64,000 nucleotides of DNA from Gaiella occulta (GTDB lineage: Bacteria > Actinomycetota > Thermoleophilia > Gaiellales > Gaiellaceae), in the NCBI RefSeq assembly GCF_003351045.1, contig NZ_QQZY01000004.1, positions 1 to 64,000 of the forward strand. The letters are read 5' to 3'. The notes beneath the pieces were generated by a model. It saw nothing but the letters and a program-made list of their open reading frames with translations, had not been told where the DNA came from and searched no databases. Positions within the stretch are counted from its first letter, which is position 1, and every line of letters begins with the position of its first letter. Positions 23,288 through 31,171 of the stretch are shown here, in pieces. Both the position numbers and the translations under genes were made by a program.

Positions 23288-23315
23288 ACGATCATTCTAA
23301 CATCTGTTTGATCGT
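23288..23315. promoter_or_regulatory. 12-2-12-type ArsR operator upstream of the CadC-like gene
   Basis: Perfect inverted repeat ACGATCA (23288-23294) and TGATCGT (23309-23315). Between them, the minus strand also contains A-A-C-A-G-A-T-G-T-T with symmetric AACA/TGTT. This nested symmetry is typical of SmtB/CadC operators. Sitting next to the GTG start, bound repressor would block initiation of a leaderless or short-leader mRNA. Confidence 0.65.
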
Positions 23316-23440
23316 CGCTGCGGTCGCGCTTGCCGACGGCCGGCGGCTCGTCGAGGGGGTGTCGTCCTCCCGCTCCCCCGCCGGCGTCGAGGCGCTCGAG
23401 GTCGCCGCCGCAGGCTGACGCGGTCGGGCACGATACGGCG

Positions 23441-23629
23441 ATGCGCCGTCGCGACTGGATCGGTCCCGGGCTCTGCGCCGCCGGCGCGCTCTGCCTGCTG
23501 GCCGCGCTCGCCGTCGACCTCGACAGCAGCGCGGCGAAGGCGCTGATGGCCGCGGCCGCGATCGCCTTCGTCCCCGGCGCGCTCGCCACCCTCGCGCTCG
23601 TGCGCCGCAGCGCCGGCCCGCCGCAGTAG
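23441..23629 (+). CDS. Small two-helix membrane protein (62 aa)
   Basis: Starts M-R-R-R-D-W-I-G-P-G and contains two hydrophobic helices (about 8-26 and 34-53) separated by D-L-D-S-S-A-A-K. Basic residues before the first helix suggest N-in topology. No family recognised. The segment G-A-T-A-C-G just upstream could be a poor -10. Neighbours are the metal regulator and mntH, but there is no overlap with either, so a role in metal handling is only a guess. Confidence 0.5.
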   Translation: MRRRDWIGPGLCAAGALCLLAALAVDLDSSAAKALMAAAAIAFVPGALATLALVRRSAGPPQ

Positions 23630-23649
23630 AGCGGCCCGCCACGCCAGAG

Positions 23650-23667
23650 ATTTAGTCACGGCTAAAT
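23650..23667. promoter_or_regulatory. Metal-repressor (DtxR/MntR-type) box upstream of mntH
   Basis: ATTTAG (23650-23655), 6-base spacer, CTAAAT (23662-23667): a perfect palindrome of the T-T-A-G-N6-C-T-A-A type bound by actinobacterial DtxR/MntR proteins. It lies 8 bases before the -10 box (23675-23680), so binding would exclude RNA polymerase. Confidence 0.6.
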
Positions 23668-23674
23668 ATTCGGC

Positions 23675-23680
23675 TAGGAT
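23675..23680 (+). promoter_or_regulatory. -10 box TAGGAT of mntH
   Basis: TAGGAT ends 6 bases before ATG 23687, again implying a leaderless mRNA and fixing the start. Confidence 0.55.
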
Positions 23681-23686
23681 GCGCCC

Positions 23687-25054
23687 ATGAGCGGCAGATC
23701 CCAACAGGCCAGGAGGTCGCGCATGCCGTCGCCGCACCGGTCGCTGCCGGGGAGCTCCCTCGTCGTCGGGGTCGAGGAGGCCCTGCCCGGCGAGGCGGCG
23801 GTGCTGCGGGCCGCCGAGCGCTCGCTGAACGGGCAGCGGCGCGGCGCACGGCGCGTGACGCCGTTCCTGGGGCCCGCCTTCATCGCCGCCGTCGCCTACG
23901 TCGACCCCGGCAACTTCGCCACCAACATGGCGGGCGGCGCCCAGTTCGGCTACCTGCTGCTGTGGGTCGTGCTGACGGCGAACCTGATGGCGATGCTGAT
24001 CCAGTCGATGAGTGCGAAGCTCGGGATCGCGACGGGGATGAACCTGCCCGAGGTCTGCCGCGAGCGCTTCCCGCGACCGGTCTCGTTCCTGCTCTGGATC
24101 CAGGCGGAGGCGATCGCGATGGCCACCGATCTCGCCGAGTTCATCGGCGCCGCGATCGGCATCAACCTCCTGTTCGGGATCCCGCTCTTTCCCGCGGCGC
24201 TGCTCACCGGCGCCGCCGCCTTCCTCATTCTCGCGCTGCAGTCGCACGGGTTCCGTCGCCTCGAGTCGGTGATCGCGGGGCTCGTCGGCGTCATCGTGGT
24301 CGCCTTCGGGCTGCAGGTGCTCCTCGCCGCACCCGACCCGGGCGGCATCGCGCGGGGACTGCTCGTACCCGGCTTCGAGGGCGGCGAGAGCGTGCTGCTC
24401 GCCGTCGGCATCCTCGGCGCGACCGTGATGCCGCACGTGATCTACCTGCACTCGGCGCTGACGCAGCGCCGCATCGTCGGCGCGACGCCGGAGGTGCGCA
24501 GGCGCATCTTCCGCTTCGAGCTCGTCGACGTCGTGATCGCGATGAGCCTCGCCGGCCTCATCAACATGAGCATGCTCATCACCGCCTCTGCGGTGTTCCA
24601 CCGGCGCGGCCTCTTCGACGTCGGCAGCGACCTGTCGAAGGTCTACGACGGCCTCGGCGTGCACCTGGGGTCGGGCGCGAACGTCATGTTCGGCATCGCG
24701 CTGCTCGCCTCCGGCCTGTCGTCGTCGAGCGTCGGCACGATGGCCGGGCAGGTCGTGATGCAGGGCTTCATCCGGCGCCGGATCCCTCTCACCCTGCGGC
24801 GCGGCATCACGATGGTGCCGGCGCTCGCGATCATCGCCGCCGGCGTCGACCCGTACCGCTCGCTCGTGATCAGCCAGGTCGTGCTCTCGTTCGGCATCCC
24901 GTTCGCGCTCATCCCCCTCCTCCTCTTCTCGCGCGACCGGTCGCTGATGGGCGAGCTCGTCAACCGGCGCCTGACGACGGCCGTAGCCGCCGCCGTCGCG
25001 ACGGTGATCGTCGCGCTCAACCTGTTTCTGCTCGAGCAGACGTTCTTCGGCTGA
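23687..25054 (+). CDS. mntH: Nramp-family divalent metal transporter
   Basis: 455 residues, about 11 helices. Proton-coupled Mn/Fe uptake. Signature motifs: D-P-G-N-F-A-T in helix 1 (about 73-79), the A-E-A-I-A-M-A-T-D-L-A-E stretch in helix 3, and M-P-H-V-I-Y-L-H-S in helix 6, the form seen in E. coli MntH. The N-terminal extension of about 55 residues before the first helix is long and Arg-rich; the promoter position supports ATG 23687, but ATG 23723 is possible. A DtxR/MntR-type palindrome just upstream suggests repression by Mn or Fe. Confidence 0.93.
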   Translation: MSGRSQQARRSRMPSPHRSLPGSSLVVGVEEALPGEAAVLRAAERSLNGQRRGARRVTPFLGPAFIAAVAYVDPGNFATNMAGGAQFGYLLLWVVLTANLMAMLIQSMSAKLGIATGMNLPEVCRERFPRPVSFLLWIQAEAIAMATDLAEFIGAAIGINLLFGIPLFPAALLTGAAAFLILALQSHGFRRLESVIAGLVGVIVVAFGLQVLLAAPDPGGIARGLLVPGFEGGESVLLAVGILGATVMPHVIYLHSALTQRRIVGATPEVRRRIFRFELVDVVIAMSLAGLINMSMLITASAVFHRRGLFDVGSDLSKVYDGLGVHLGSGANVMFGIALLASGLSSSSVGTMAGQVVMQGFIRRRIPLTLRRGITMVPALAIIAAGVDPYRSLVISQVVLSFGIPFALIPLLLFSRDRSLMGELVNRRLTTAVAAAVATVIVALNLFLLEQTFFG

Positions 25055-25147
25055 GCAGGGCCGGCCGCCTCGCTCGCGCCGCGCCCCGGATCCGTGCTTT
25101 CGCGGATGCGCGCCGTCCGCGCGGAGCGCACAATGGAGGCGTTCCGC

Positions 25148-25156
25148 GGAAGGAGG
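25148..25156 (+). promoter_or_regulatory. Strong Shine-Dalgarno of the YbaK gene
   Basis: GGAAGGAGG, 6 bases before ATG 25163. It is notable because most monocistronic starts in this window lack such a site, and it selects 25163 over an upstream in-frame ATG (25094). Confidence 0.7.
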
Positions 25157-25162
25157 TCAACC

Positions 25163-25639
25163 ATGCCCGGGACGATGAAGGTCGCTCCGCTGATCGACGT
25201 GCTCGACCGCGAGGGGGTTGCGTACGAGCTGCTCGAGCACGCTCGCACCGAGCGGGCGGTCGCAGAGGCCGAGGCGCTCGGGCTGCCGCCGCACGAGGTC
25301 GCCAAGACGCTCGTCGTCGCCACGCCCGAGGGGAACGCCCGTGTCGTGTTGCCCGCGTCCGAGCGGCTCGACATGCACAAGCTGCGCGACGTGGTCGGTG
25401 GGGGCAAGGAGACGCGCCTGCTCGCCGAGGAGGATCTCGTGCGCGCATACCCCGAGTTCGAGCTCGGGGCCGTCCCGCCCGTCGGCGGGCCGCGCGAGCG
25501 CGTGATCCTCGACCGCAGGCTCGCAACGCGCGACACGCTCGTCATCGAGGCGGGCGCCCACGACCGCTCGGTGCGCCTGCGCCCGCAGGCGCTGATCGTC
25601 GCGGCCGGCGCGCTCGTGGAGGACGTCTGCTGCGACTAG
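25163..25639 (+). CDS. YbaK/EbsC family aminoacyl-tRNA deacylase-like protein
   Basis: 158 residues. YbaK/ProX-type proteins hydrolyse mischarged aminoacyl-tRNAs such as Cys-tRNA(Pro) or Ala-tRNA(Pro). Seen: H26 in L-L-E-H-A-R, the V-A-K-T-L-V-V-A segment with the conserved lysine, L-P-A-S-E-R-L-D, and G-A-V-P-P-V-G, corresponding to the family G-x-x-P glycine loop. Length is normal. It is preceded by a strong ribosome site. Its stop abuts the palindromic element at 25638. Confidence 0.85.
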   Translation: MPGTMKVAPLIDVLDREGVAYELLEHARTERAVAEAEALGLPPHEVAKTLVVATPEGNARVVLPASERLDMHKLRDVVGGGKETRLLAEEDLVRAYPEFELGAVPPVGGPRERVILDRRLATRDTLVIEAGAHDRSVRLRPQALIVAAGALVEDVCCD

Positions 25640-25800
25640 TGCGGCGTCTCGCAACATTCCACCGGAAAGTCTTGTTGCGAGACGCCGCACTCGATGCTTG
25701 CTGCATGTCGCCCGGCTGCTGCGCAGCCGGGCGACATGATCCTGAAGGGGCGCGCTTCGCGCGCCCGTTTCGGGTCGAACGTTCGGAGACGGCGCACTAG
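25638..25800. repeat. Nested palindromic repeat element with imperfect terminal inverted repeats
   Basis: A 163-base unit made of three hairpins. First: a 19-bp perfect stem, 25638-25656 with 25673-25691, loop 16. Second: a 16-bp stem, 25704-25719 with 25723-25738, loop 3. Third: an 8-bp stem, 25748-25755 with 25759-25766. The outer ends are an imperfect inverted repeat, 25636-25650 against 25786-25800, with one mismatch in 15. This looks like a MITE- or BIME-like dispersed element between converging genes and could act as a bidirectional terminator. No copy is seen elsewhere in the window. Apparent short proteins across it are unlikely to be real. Confidence 0.7.
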
Positions 25801-25840
25801 CGGCACGACAGCGCTGGCGGGGCGGGCCGTGCCCGCCCCG

Positions 25841-27283
25841 TCAGCGTGCGAGCCGCCGCAGCCCGGCGCCGATCGCGCGCCGCTCGGCCGGCACGTAGAA
25901 GCCGAGCGGCACGAGCACGAGCGGGTAGGCGAGCGCGAGCGCGAGCGCGACCGGCAGGCCGCCGCCGCCGATCTTGCCGGCCGCCGCGAGCGCGACGCCC
26001 GCGAGGGCGGCGGTGAGCACCCGGCGCCACTGGTAGGGGACAGGGTAGACGCGTTGCGCCCACCAGGCCATGCCCGCGAACATGACGGCATAGGCCGCGA
26101 CCGTGGCGACAGCCGCCCCCATCATCCCGTAGGGCGGGATCAGCGCCAGGTTGAGCCCGACGTTGACGGCGGCGGCGGCTCCGGTGATGACCCAGTTGAA
26201 CTGGGTGCGCCGGGCGCGCCCGATGCCGATCGAGAGCACGATGTAGCCCGCGAATGCGACGGCCGCGAACGCAAGCGGGCCCACGACCCGCGACGACTCC
26301 GCGAACTTCGGCGCCGCCAGCCAGCCCACGAGCCACGGCGAGAGCAGGGCGAGCGCGGTTGCAACCCAGGTGGTGAGCACGACGAGGTACGTGAGCACCC
26401 ATCGATAGGTGAGCTTCGCCTCGTCGTCGCCGCGGATCGAGTAGGCGAAGGCGGGCCACGCGGTGCGGAACGCCGTCAGCAGCAGCACCATCGCCGAGGC
26501 GATGCGCACGCCGACCGAGTAGAGGCCGACCTCGTCCGGCCCTGCCAGCTTGACGAGGAAGATGCGGTCGCTGAAGTTCGTCACCCACAGGAGCAGCGCC
26601 GACGGCACGAGCGGCATGCCGAAGCGGTTCATGTCGCGCAGCAGGCTGCGGCTCATCTGCAGGCCGAGCTGCTCGCGCCGGTACCCGAGCAGCGCCAGGT
26701 AGACGGCGAGCGTGCCGACGAAGTTCCCGACGACGACGCCGAGCGCGCCCTTGTCGAGCACGACGACGAGCAGCACCGTGGCGCCGACGGTGACGAAGAT
26801 GTTGACGAGGCTGGCGAGCACGAAGGCGGCCGACCGCTCCTCGACGCGGAACAGTGCCGTGAGCTGCTCGTAGTTCATCTGCGCCCAGAGGCCGACGAAC
26901 GAGGCCCGGACGATCCCCGTCGCCGAGCCCGTGCCGAAGAGCGCGTGCGAGACGGGCGCCGCGAGCAGGACTCCCGCGACGAGCCCTGCGGTCGCCGTCG
27001 TCATCGTGAACCAGAACGAGGTGCGCAGCACGAGCCGCCGCCGCGCGGGCTCGTCGGCGTCGAAGTAGAAGCGGAAGAACGCCGACGAGATGCCGAAGCG
27101 GAGGACGATCGCGAGCGCCGTCGTCAGCGCGACGAGGGTCTCGATCTGCCCGTAGTCGCTCTTCGAGAGGTAGTGCGTGTAGAGCGGGAGCAGGAGGACG
27201 GCGAGGATCCGCGAGACGAGGCCGCCGAGGCCGTAGATCGCGGAGTGCTTGCCGAGTCGCTTGAGCTGGCCTGCGAGCGCCAT
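25841..27283 (-). CDS. Polysaccharide flippase, Wzx/MATE-like (PST family)
   Basis: 480 residues with about 12-14 helices. Begins M-A-L-A-G-Q-L-K-R-L-G-K-H-S-A-I-Y-G-L-G-G-L, the amphipathic start typical of Wzx/RfbX-type lipid-linked oligosaccharide flippases. Y-L-S-K-S-D-Y-G is the conserved first-loop motif and D-R-I-F-L-V-K-L-A-G-P-D-E-V-G-L-Y-S the second-half motif. It would move undecaprenyl-linked glycan across the membrane. Last gene of a five-gene operon: its ATG shares a base with the stop of the glycosyltransferase gene (TGATG). Convergent with yabK-side genes across the palindromic repeat. Confidence 0.9.
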   Translation of the reverse strand: MALAGQLKRLGKHSAIYGLGGLVSRILAVLLLPLYTHYLSKSDYGQIETLVALTTALAIVLRFGISSAFFRFYFDADEPARRRLVLRTSFWFTMTTATAGLVAGVLLAAPVSHALFGTGSATGIVRASFVGLWAQMNYEQLTALFRVEERSAAFVLASLVNIFVTVGATVLLVVVLDKGALGVVVGNFVGTLAVYLALLGYRREQLGLQMSRSLLRDMNRFGMPLVPSALLLWVTNFSDRIFLVKLAGPDEVGLYSVGVRIASAMVLLLTAFRTAWPAFAYSIRGDDEAKLTYRWVLTYLVVLTTWVATALALLSPWLVGWLAAPKFAESSRVVGPLAFAAVAFAGYIVLSIGIGRARRTQFNWVITGAAAAVNVGLNLALIPPYGMMGAAVATVAAYAVMFAGMAWWAQRVYPVPYQWRRVLTAALAGVALAAAGKIGGGGLPVALALALAYPLVLVPLGFYVPAERRAIGAGLRRLAR

Positions 27284-28248
27284 CAGAGCCGAGCGTAGAC
27301 GTCGAGCAGGCGGTCGGCGACGCGCTCCACGTCGTGTACGTGCTCGACGTAGGCGCGCGAGGCGGCTCCGATGCGGCGCCGCTCGGCCGCGTCGGCGACG
27401 AGCGGGCGCAGCCGCTCGCGCAGCGTCTCGGCGCTGGCCGAGACGATCGGCACCTCCATGCCGAACGCCTCGCCGGTGCGGCGGACGGCCTCGTCGTGCA
27501 GGAAGGCGACGACCGGCTTGCCGAGCGCCATGCACTCGATCGCGAACAGCCCGTACCAGCCGGCGTTGAGCTGGTCGACGACGATGTCGGCTCCGCGGTA
27601 GCGCGCGAGCGCCTCGTCGTGGTGGAGGCCCTCGACGATCTCGAGGTCGGCGTCGAGCCCCTCGACGGCGGCGACGACGTGCTCGGTTCCCTTGCGGCGG
27701 CGCGACGAGGGAGCGTGCACGATCAGCGGTCGCTCGCGGTCGCGGGGCGCTACCGGGTCGATGCGCGAGAGGTCGATGCCGGGCGGGATCACCTCGGCCT
27801 CCGGCACCCAGCGCAGCGCGTCGTAGCTGCCGACGATCTCGGCGCCCGCCTTCTTGCCGTAGGCGAGCTGCTCGCGCGTCTTGCCGCGGATGTCGGAGCC
27901 GAGGTAGTGCATCACGGACTTCTTGCCGAAGAGCTTCAGGATCGGGAACTGCAGCGTCTGCGGCACGAGCGTGAGACCGAAGACGAAATGGAAGACGTCG
28001 GTGCGCGGGAGCAGCTCGAGCAGGGCCCGCCACTGGCGCGGCTGCCGGCGCAGGAAGCCGCCGCGGAGGTCGAGCGAGCGGTCCGCCTCGGGGTGGAGCG
28101 CGTAGCGCTCGAACACCACGAGCCGCGCGTCGACGCCGCGGCGGCGCAGCGCCTGCACGTTCGTCCACGGGACACCCGCCGTGTTGACGGGGCAGTGGAC
28201 GACGCGCAGCGGCCGCTCCGCGCCGTGCGCAGGCGCGCCCGCGCTCAC
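27283..28248 (-). CDS. Glycosyltransferase family 4-like (GT-B)
   Basis: 321 residues from GTG 28248. The N-terminal half reads L-R-V-V-H-C-P-V-N-T-A-G-V-P-W; the C-terminal GT-B half has V-H-A-P-S-S-R-R-R-K-G-T-E and A-I-E-C-M-A-L-G-K-P-V-V-A-F, the nucleotide-sugar binding E-x7-E region. Shorter than many GT4 enzymes (350-400). It should extend or start a lipid-linked glycan for the flippase encoded next. Separated from the upstream ATP-grasp gene by 7 bases. Confidence 0.85.
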   Translation of the reverse strand: MSAGAPAHGAERPLRVVHCPVNTAGVPWTNVQALRRRGVDARLVVFERYALHPEADRSLDLRGGFLRRQPRQWRALLELLPRTDVFHFVFGLTLVPQTLQFPILKLFGKKSVMHYLGSDIRGKTREQLAYGKKAGAEIVGSYDALRWVPEAEVIPPGIDLSRIDPVAPRDRERPLIVHAPSSRRRKGTEHVVAAVEGLDADLEIVEGLHHDEALARYRGADIVVDQLNAGWYGLFAIECMALGKPVVAFLHDEAVRRTGEAFGMEVPIVSASAETLRERLRPLVADAAERRRIGAASRAYVEHVHDVERVADRLLDVYARL

Positions 28249-28255
28249 TCCTGGC

Positions 28256-29281
28256 TCACGCGTCCCATTCGATCTGGTCGAAGTAGCGCAGCGCCGTGCG
28301 GCCCGGCCTGATGCGGGGCCGCAGCGCCACGAGCTCCTCGGGCGTGATCTCGCCGAGCGCGCGCTTGACGCCCAGGTACGGCAGGTCGAGGTCTTCCTGG
28401 TAGACGATCGTCGAGATGCGCGGGTTGATCTCGATCACGTGGTCGCCGACGAGCTGGATGTTGAAGAAGTGCTCGATGCCGAGCTCGGCGACGATCAGGT
28501 CGGCGATCGCCATCAGCGCAGGGTCGTCGAGGGTGACGAAGTACATGGCAAGGCCGGCGCGCATCGCCTCGCGCGTCTTCGGATGCCCGAGCAGCACGCG
28601 CTCGCCGTCGGCGATGCCGTCGATCGTGCGCTCGCCGCCCGTCGCCAGCTCCATCACGAGCAGGTCGGGGCCGCCCTCGGCGGGCAGCAGCTCGACGGCC
28701 TCCTCGAGCCGCATCGCCACCGAGCCGGGCCGCTCGTCGAGGAGCTGGCGGGCGCGGTCGACGGTCGGGTCGAGGACGCGGAAGCCGCGCGAGCCGGACG
28801 AGAACACCGGCTTGAAGCACACGGGCACGTCGGGATAGCCGAGCTCGCGTGCGGCCGCCTCGACCTCCGCCGCCCCGCTGACGCGGCGGAACGCGGGCGC
28901 GGGCAGGCCGAGCCGGTGGAGGAAGGCATAGGTCTCCGCCTTGTCGTTGCAGCGGAAGATCGCGTCGGGCCGCGAGACGAGCACCGGCACCGGGAAGCTC
29001 TCCCGATGCTGCGCGAGCCCCTCGAGGTCGAACGACGACTGCGGCAGCACGCAGTCGGCGCCCTCGCGCTCGACGATCGCCCGGATCGCGTCGGCGAAGC
29101 CCGGGTCGGATCCCGCCGGCACGAGATGGAACGCGTCGCAGAGATGGCGGCCGACCGAGCGCTCCGACATGTCGGTGCCGACGAGCCGCACCTCGCGCTC
29201 GCCGTTCTCGCGCAGCCCGCGCAGCAGGGCGGCGGTGCCCGGCGCGCCGGACGCCGTGACGACGACGGTGATCGGCCTCAT
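28256..29281 (-). CDS. ATP-grasp ligase (carbamoyl-phosphate-synthase large-subunit-like)
   Basis: 341 residues from ATG 29281, whose ATGA overlaps the stop of the deacetylase-like gene. The pre-ATP-grasp Rossmann-like part (V-V-V-T-A-S-G-A-P-G) leads to the ATP-grasp core with N-D-K-A-E-T-Y, C-F-K-P-V-F-S-S-G-S-R-G-F and the Mg-binding I-E-I-N-P-R-I-S-T. Such ligases join a carboxylate to an amine through an acyl-phosphate. Within a polysaccharide operon it may aminoacylate or acylate an amino sugar. The substrate is unknown. Confidence 0.85.
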   Translation of the reverse strand: MRPITVVVTASGAPGTAALLRGLRENGEREVRLVGTDMSERSVGRHLCDAFHLVPAGSDPGFADAIRAIVEREGADCVLPQSSFDLEGLAQHRESFPVPVLVSRPDAIFRCNDKAETYAFLHRLGLPAPAFRRVSGAAEVEAAARELGYPDVPVCFKPVFSSGSRGFRVLDPTVDRARQLLDERPGSVAMRLEEAVELLPAEGGPDLLVMELATGGERTIDGIADGERVLLGHPKTREAMRAGLAMYFVTLDDPALMAIADLIVAELGIEHFFNIQLVGDHVIEINPRISTIVYQEDLDLPYLGVKRALGEITPEELVALRPRIRPGRTALRYFDQIEWDA

Positions 29282-29919
29282 GACAGGTCGATTCTGTCCT
29301 CTGCGAGCTGCTCGAGGCGCCGCCGTCTCTCCGCCTCGAGCATCGCCCGCATCGTCTGCCCCATCGTCGCTCCCTCGTAGGCCCAGATCTCCGGGTGCGT
29401 GAGCAGCTGCAGCCACGGGAACGCGCCCGCGCGCAGTCCCTCGTGCGGGCAGCCGCAGCGCCAGTGCTGGTTCGAGTCGGAGCGGTACGTCGATCGGTCG
29501 AAGTAGCGTTCCTCCATCACGTTGATCGGTCCGCCGAGCGGGGCGCTCATGTACTCCGGGTCGGGGTTGTGCCAGGCGACGACGGGGTCGAAGCGCCCGT
29601 CCAGCCCCGCGTTGGGGTAGACGGCGTGCAGCCCGACGCGGTGGCCGAGCGCCCGCAGCCGCTCGATCGCCGCGGCGCCTTCCCTCGACGCGAGGTTGTA
29701 GAAGACCGACTCGGTCATGAGGAAGTACGTCGCCGTCGCCCCTGCCTCGTGCTCGAGCTCGGCCATCCGCAGCGCCGCGTCGAGCGAGAGGTCGACGTCG
29801 TGGCGCAGGAACAGGTCGCCCTCGTCGGGGCCCTCGCCGAAGTGGGCGAAGCGGTAGCCGCCGGCCCTGGCGGCCTCGAGGATCTCCCCGTAGTGGCCGA
29901 AGTCGAAGGCGCACGTCAT
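29278..29919 (-). CDS. Polysaccharide-deacetylase-like (NodB-fold) protein
   Basis: 213 residues, coupled by ATGA at both ends to ATP-grasp genes. F-L-R-H-D-V-D-L-S corresponds to NodB motif 1 (here H-D-V-D). Later A-T-Y-F-L-M-T, G-L-H-A-V-Y-P-N-A and L-L-T-H-P-E match motif regions 2 and 5 of this subfamily, which lacks a clear second zinc histidine pair. It may deacetylate a sugar to free the amine that a neighbouring ligase then acylates. This gene order supports that idea but it is inference. Confidence 0.75.
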   Translation of the reverse strand: MTCAFDFGHYGEILEAARAGGYRFAHFGEGPDEGDLFLRHDVDLSLDAALRMAELEHEAGATATYFLMTESVFYNLASREGAAAIERLRALGHRVGLHAVYPNAGLDGRFDPVVAWHNPDPEYMSAPLGGPINVMEERYFDRSTYRSDSNQHWRCGCPHEGLRAGAFPWLQLLTHPEIWAYEGATMGQTMRAMLEAERRRRLEQLAEDRIDLS

Positions 29920-31130
29920 ACCGGCGCCACCTCGACCTCGAGCAGCGCCGCCGCCGCCTCGGCGCGCGCGAGCGCGGTGTCGGCGTCGTCCGCGACGGCG
30001 ATCACGTAGCCGCGGCGGTCGCCGTCGAGCCGGACGGGGCGGATCGTCTCACCGACCTGGAGGTAGGTGTCGGCCTGGACGACGCCTTCCGCCGCGAGCA
30101 CCGGGTCGAGGCTGCCGATGCGCAGCACCTTCCCCGCCGGCAGCGGGCCCGGCTGCGCGGTGAAGAAGCGGATCGCGAGCGGCTGCCGGAAGCGTGGCAG
30201 CGCCACGTCGTCGGGCACCTCCTCTCCGAGTGCCTGTCGCAGCGCCACCTCGACGAGGTCGACGCCGACGGCGTGGCGCACGAGGTCGGCCATCTGCCCT
30301 CCCGGGATGCGCGCCGCCACCTCGACGACGGCGACGCCGCCGTCGGGCGCGGCGATCAGCTGCGGGAACGCGATCCCGTCGCGCAGGCCGAGCGCGCGGA
30401 CAGCGTCCGCCGCCACCTGCTCCGCCAGCGCGTGCTGCTGCGGGCGAAGCCGCGCCGGGTAGACGTGGATCCAGCCGACGCCGAAGCCGATCCCCGGCGG
30501 GCGCAAGCGGTCGGACAGCGTCAGCGCCGCCGGCTCGCCGCCGCGCGCGATGACGATGCCGTTCATCTCCAGCCCGTCGACGAAGCCCTCCAGGATCGCC
30601 TCGCCCGAGCGCGACTCCGCGAGCGCGTCCGGCAGGTGGCGCTCCAGCTGCGCGCGCGTCTCGACCCGGAAGATGCCGCGCTGGCCGCCCGAGTCGGACG
30701 GCTTCAGCACCCCCGGCAGCGGCACCGCCTCGAGTGCGGCGTCGATGGCGGCGGGCGAGGCGAGCGCCGAGAACGGCGGCTGCGGCACGCCCGCCTCGGC
30801 CAGGCGTCTGCGCATGACGAGCTTGTTCGTCATGCGCAGGGCGACCGCGGTGCCGATCGACGGCAGGCCGAGGCGCTCCGTGACCGCGGCGACGACGGGC
30901 ACCGCGCGGTCGGCCGAGACGGTGAGCGCACCGTCGACCTCGTTCCTGCGGGCGACCTCCGTGACCGCGTCGACGTCGCTGAAGTCGACCGCCTCGGGGA
31001 CGTCGGCGGCCTGCAGGCCGGGAGCGTCCGGATTGCGGTCGACGCCGACGACGCGCAGCCCACGCTCGCGTGCCTGCAGGATCGCACGGCGCTGGTGGCG
31101 CCCGGCGCCGACGAAGAGGACGGTCTTCAC
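29916..31130 (-). CDS. ATP-grasp ligase, first gene of the flippase operon
   Basis: 404 residues from GTG 31130. V-L-F-V-G-A-G-R-H-Q-R-R-A at the N-terminus is a PurK/CPS-like preATP-grasp fold; T-N-K-L-V-M-R-R-R-L-A-E-A-G-V-P and L-K-P-S-D-S-G-G-Q-R-G form the ATP lid, and V-V-E-V-A-A-R-I-P-G-G is the metal-binding strand. It closely resembles the ATP-grasp protein at 39975, so two loci here use the same ligase type. Minus-strand TAGCAT (31140-31145) ends 9 bases before the start. Confidence 0.87.
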   Translation of the reverse strand: MKTVLFVGAGRHQRRAILQARERGLRVVGVDRNPDAPGLQAADVPEAVDFSDVDAVTEVARRNEVDGALTVSADRAVPVVAAVTERLGLPSIGTAVALRMTNKLVMRRRLAEAGVPQPPFSALASPAAIDAALEAVPLPGVLKPSDSGGQRGIFRVETRAQLERHLPDALAESRSGEAILEGFVDGLEMNGIVIARGGEPAALTLSDRLRPPGIGFGVGWIHVYPARLRPQQHALAEQVAADAVRALGLRDGIAFPQLIAAPDGGVAVVEVAARIPGGQMADLVRHAVGVDLVEVALRQALGEEVPDDVALPRFRQPLAIRFFTAQPGPLPAGKVLRIGSLDPVLAAEGVVQADTYLQVGETIRPVRLDGDRRGYVIAVADDADTALARAEAAAALLEVEVAPV

Positions 31131-31139
31131 TGTGCGCCG

Positions 31140-31145
31140 ATGCTA
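31140..31145 (-). promoter_or_regulatory. -10 box TAGCAT of the ATP-grasp/flippase operon
   Basis: On the minus strand TAGCAT ends 9 bases before GTG 31130; it would drive the five coupled genes down to 25841. Confidence 0.5.
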
Positions 31146-31171
31146 GCCGTGCGCCGGCGCGCGGGAGGCCG

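Noticed and set aside
25694-27298. Long plus-strand frame from the palindromic element across the flippase gene
   Set aside because: Antisense to the flippase; composition is typical of shadow frames.
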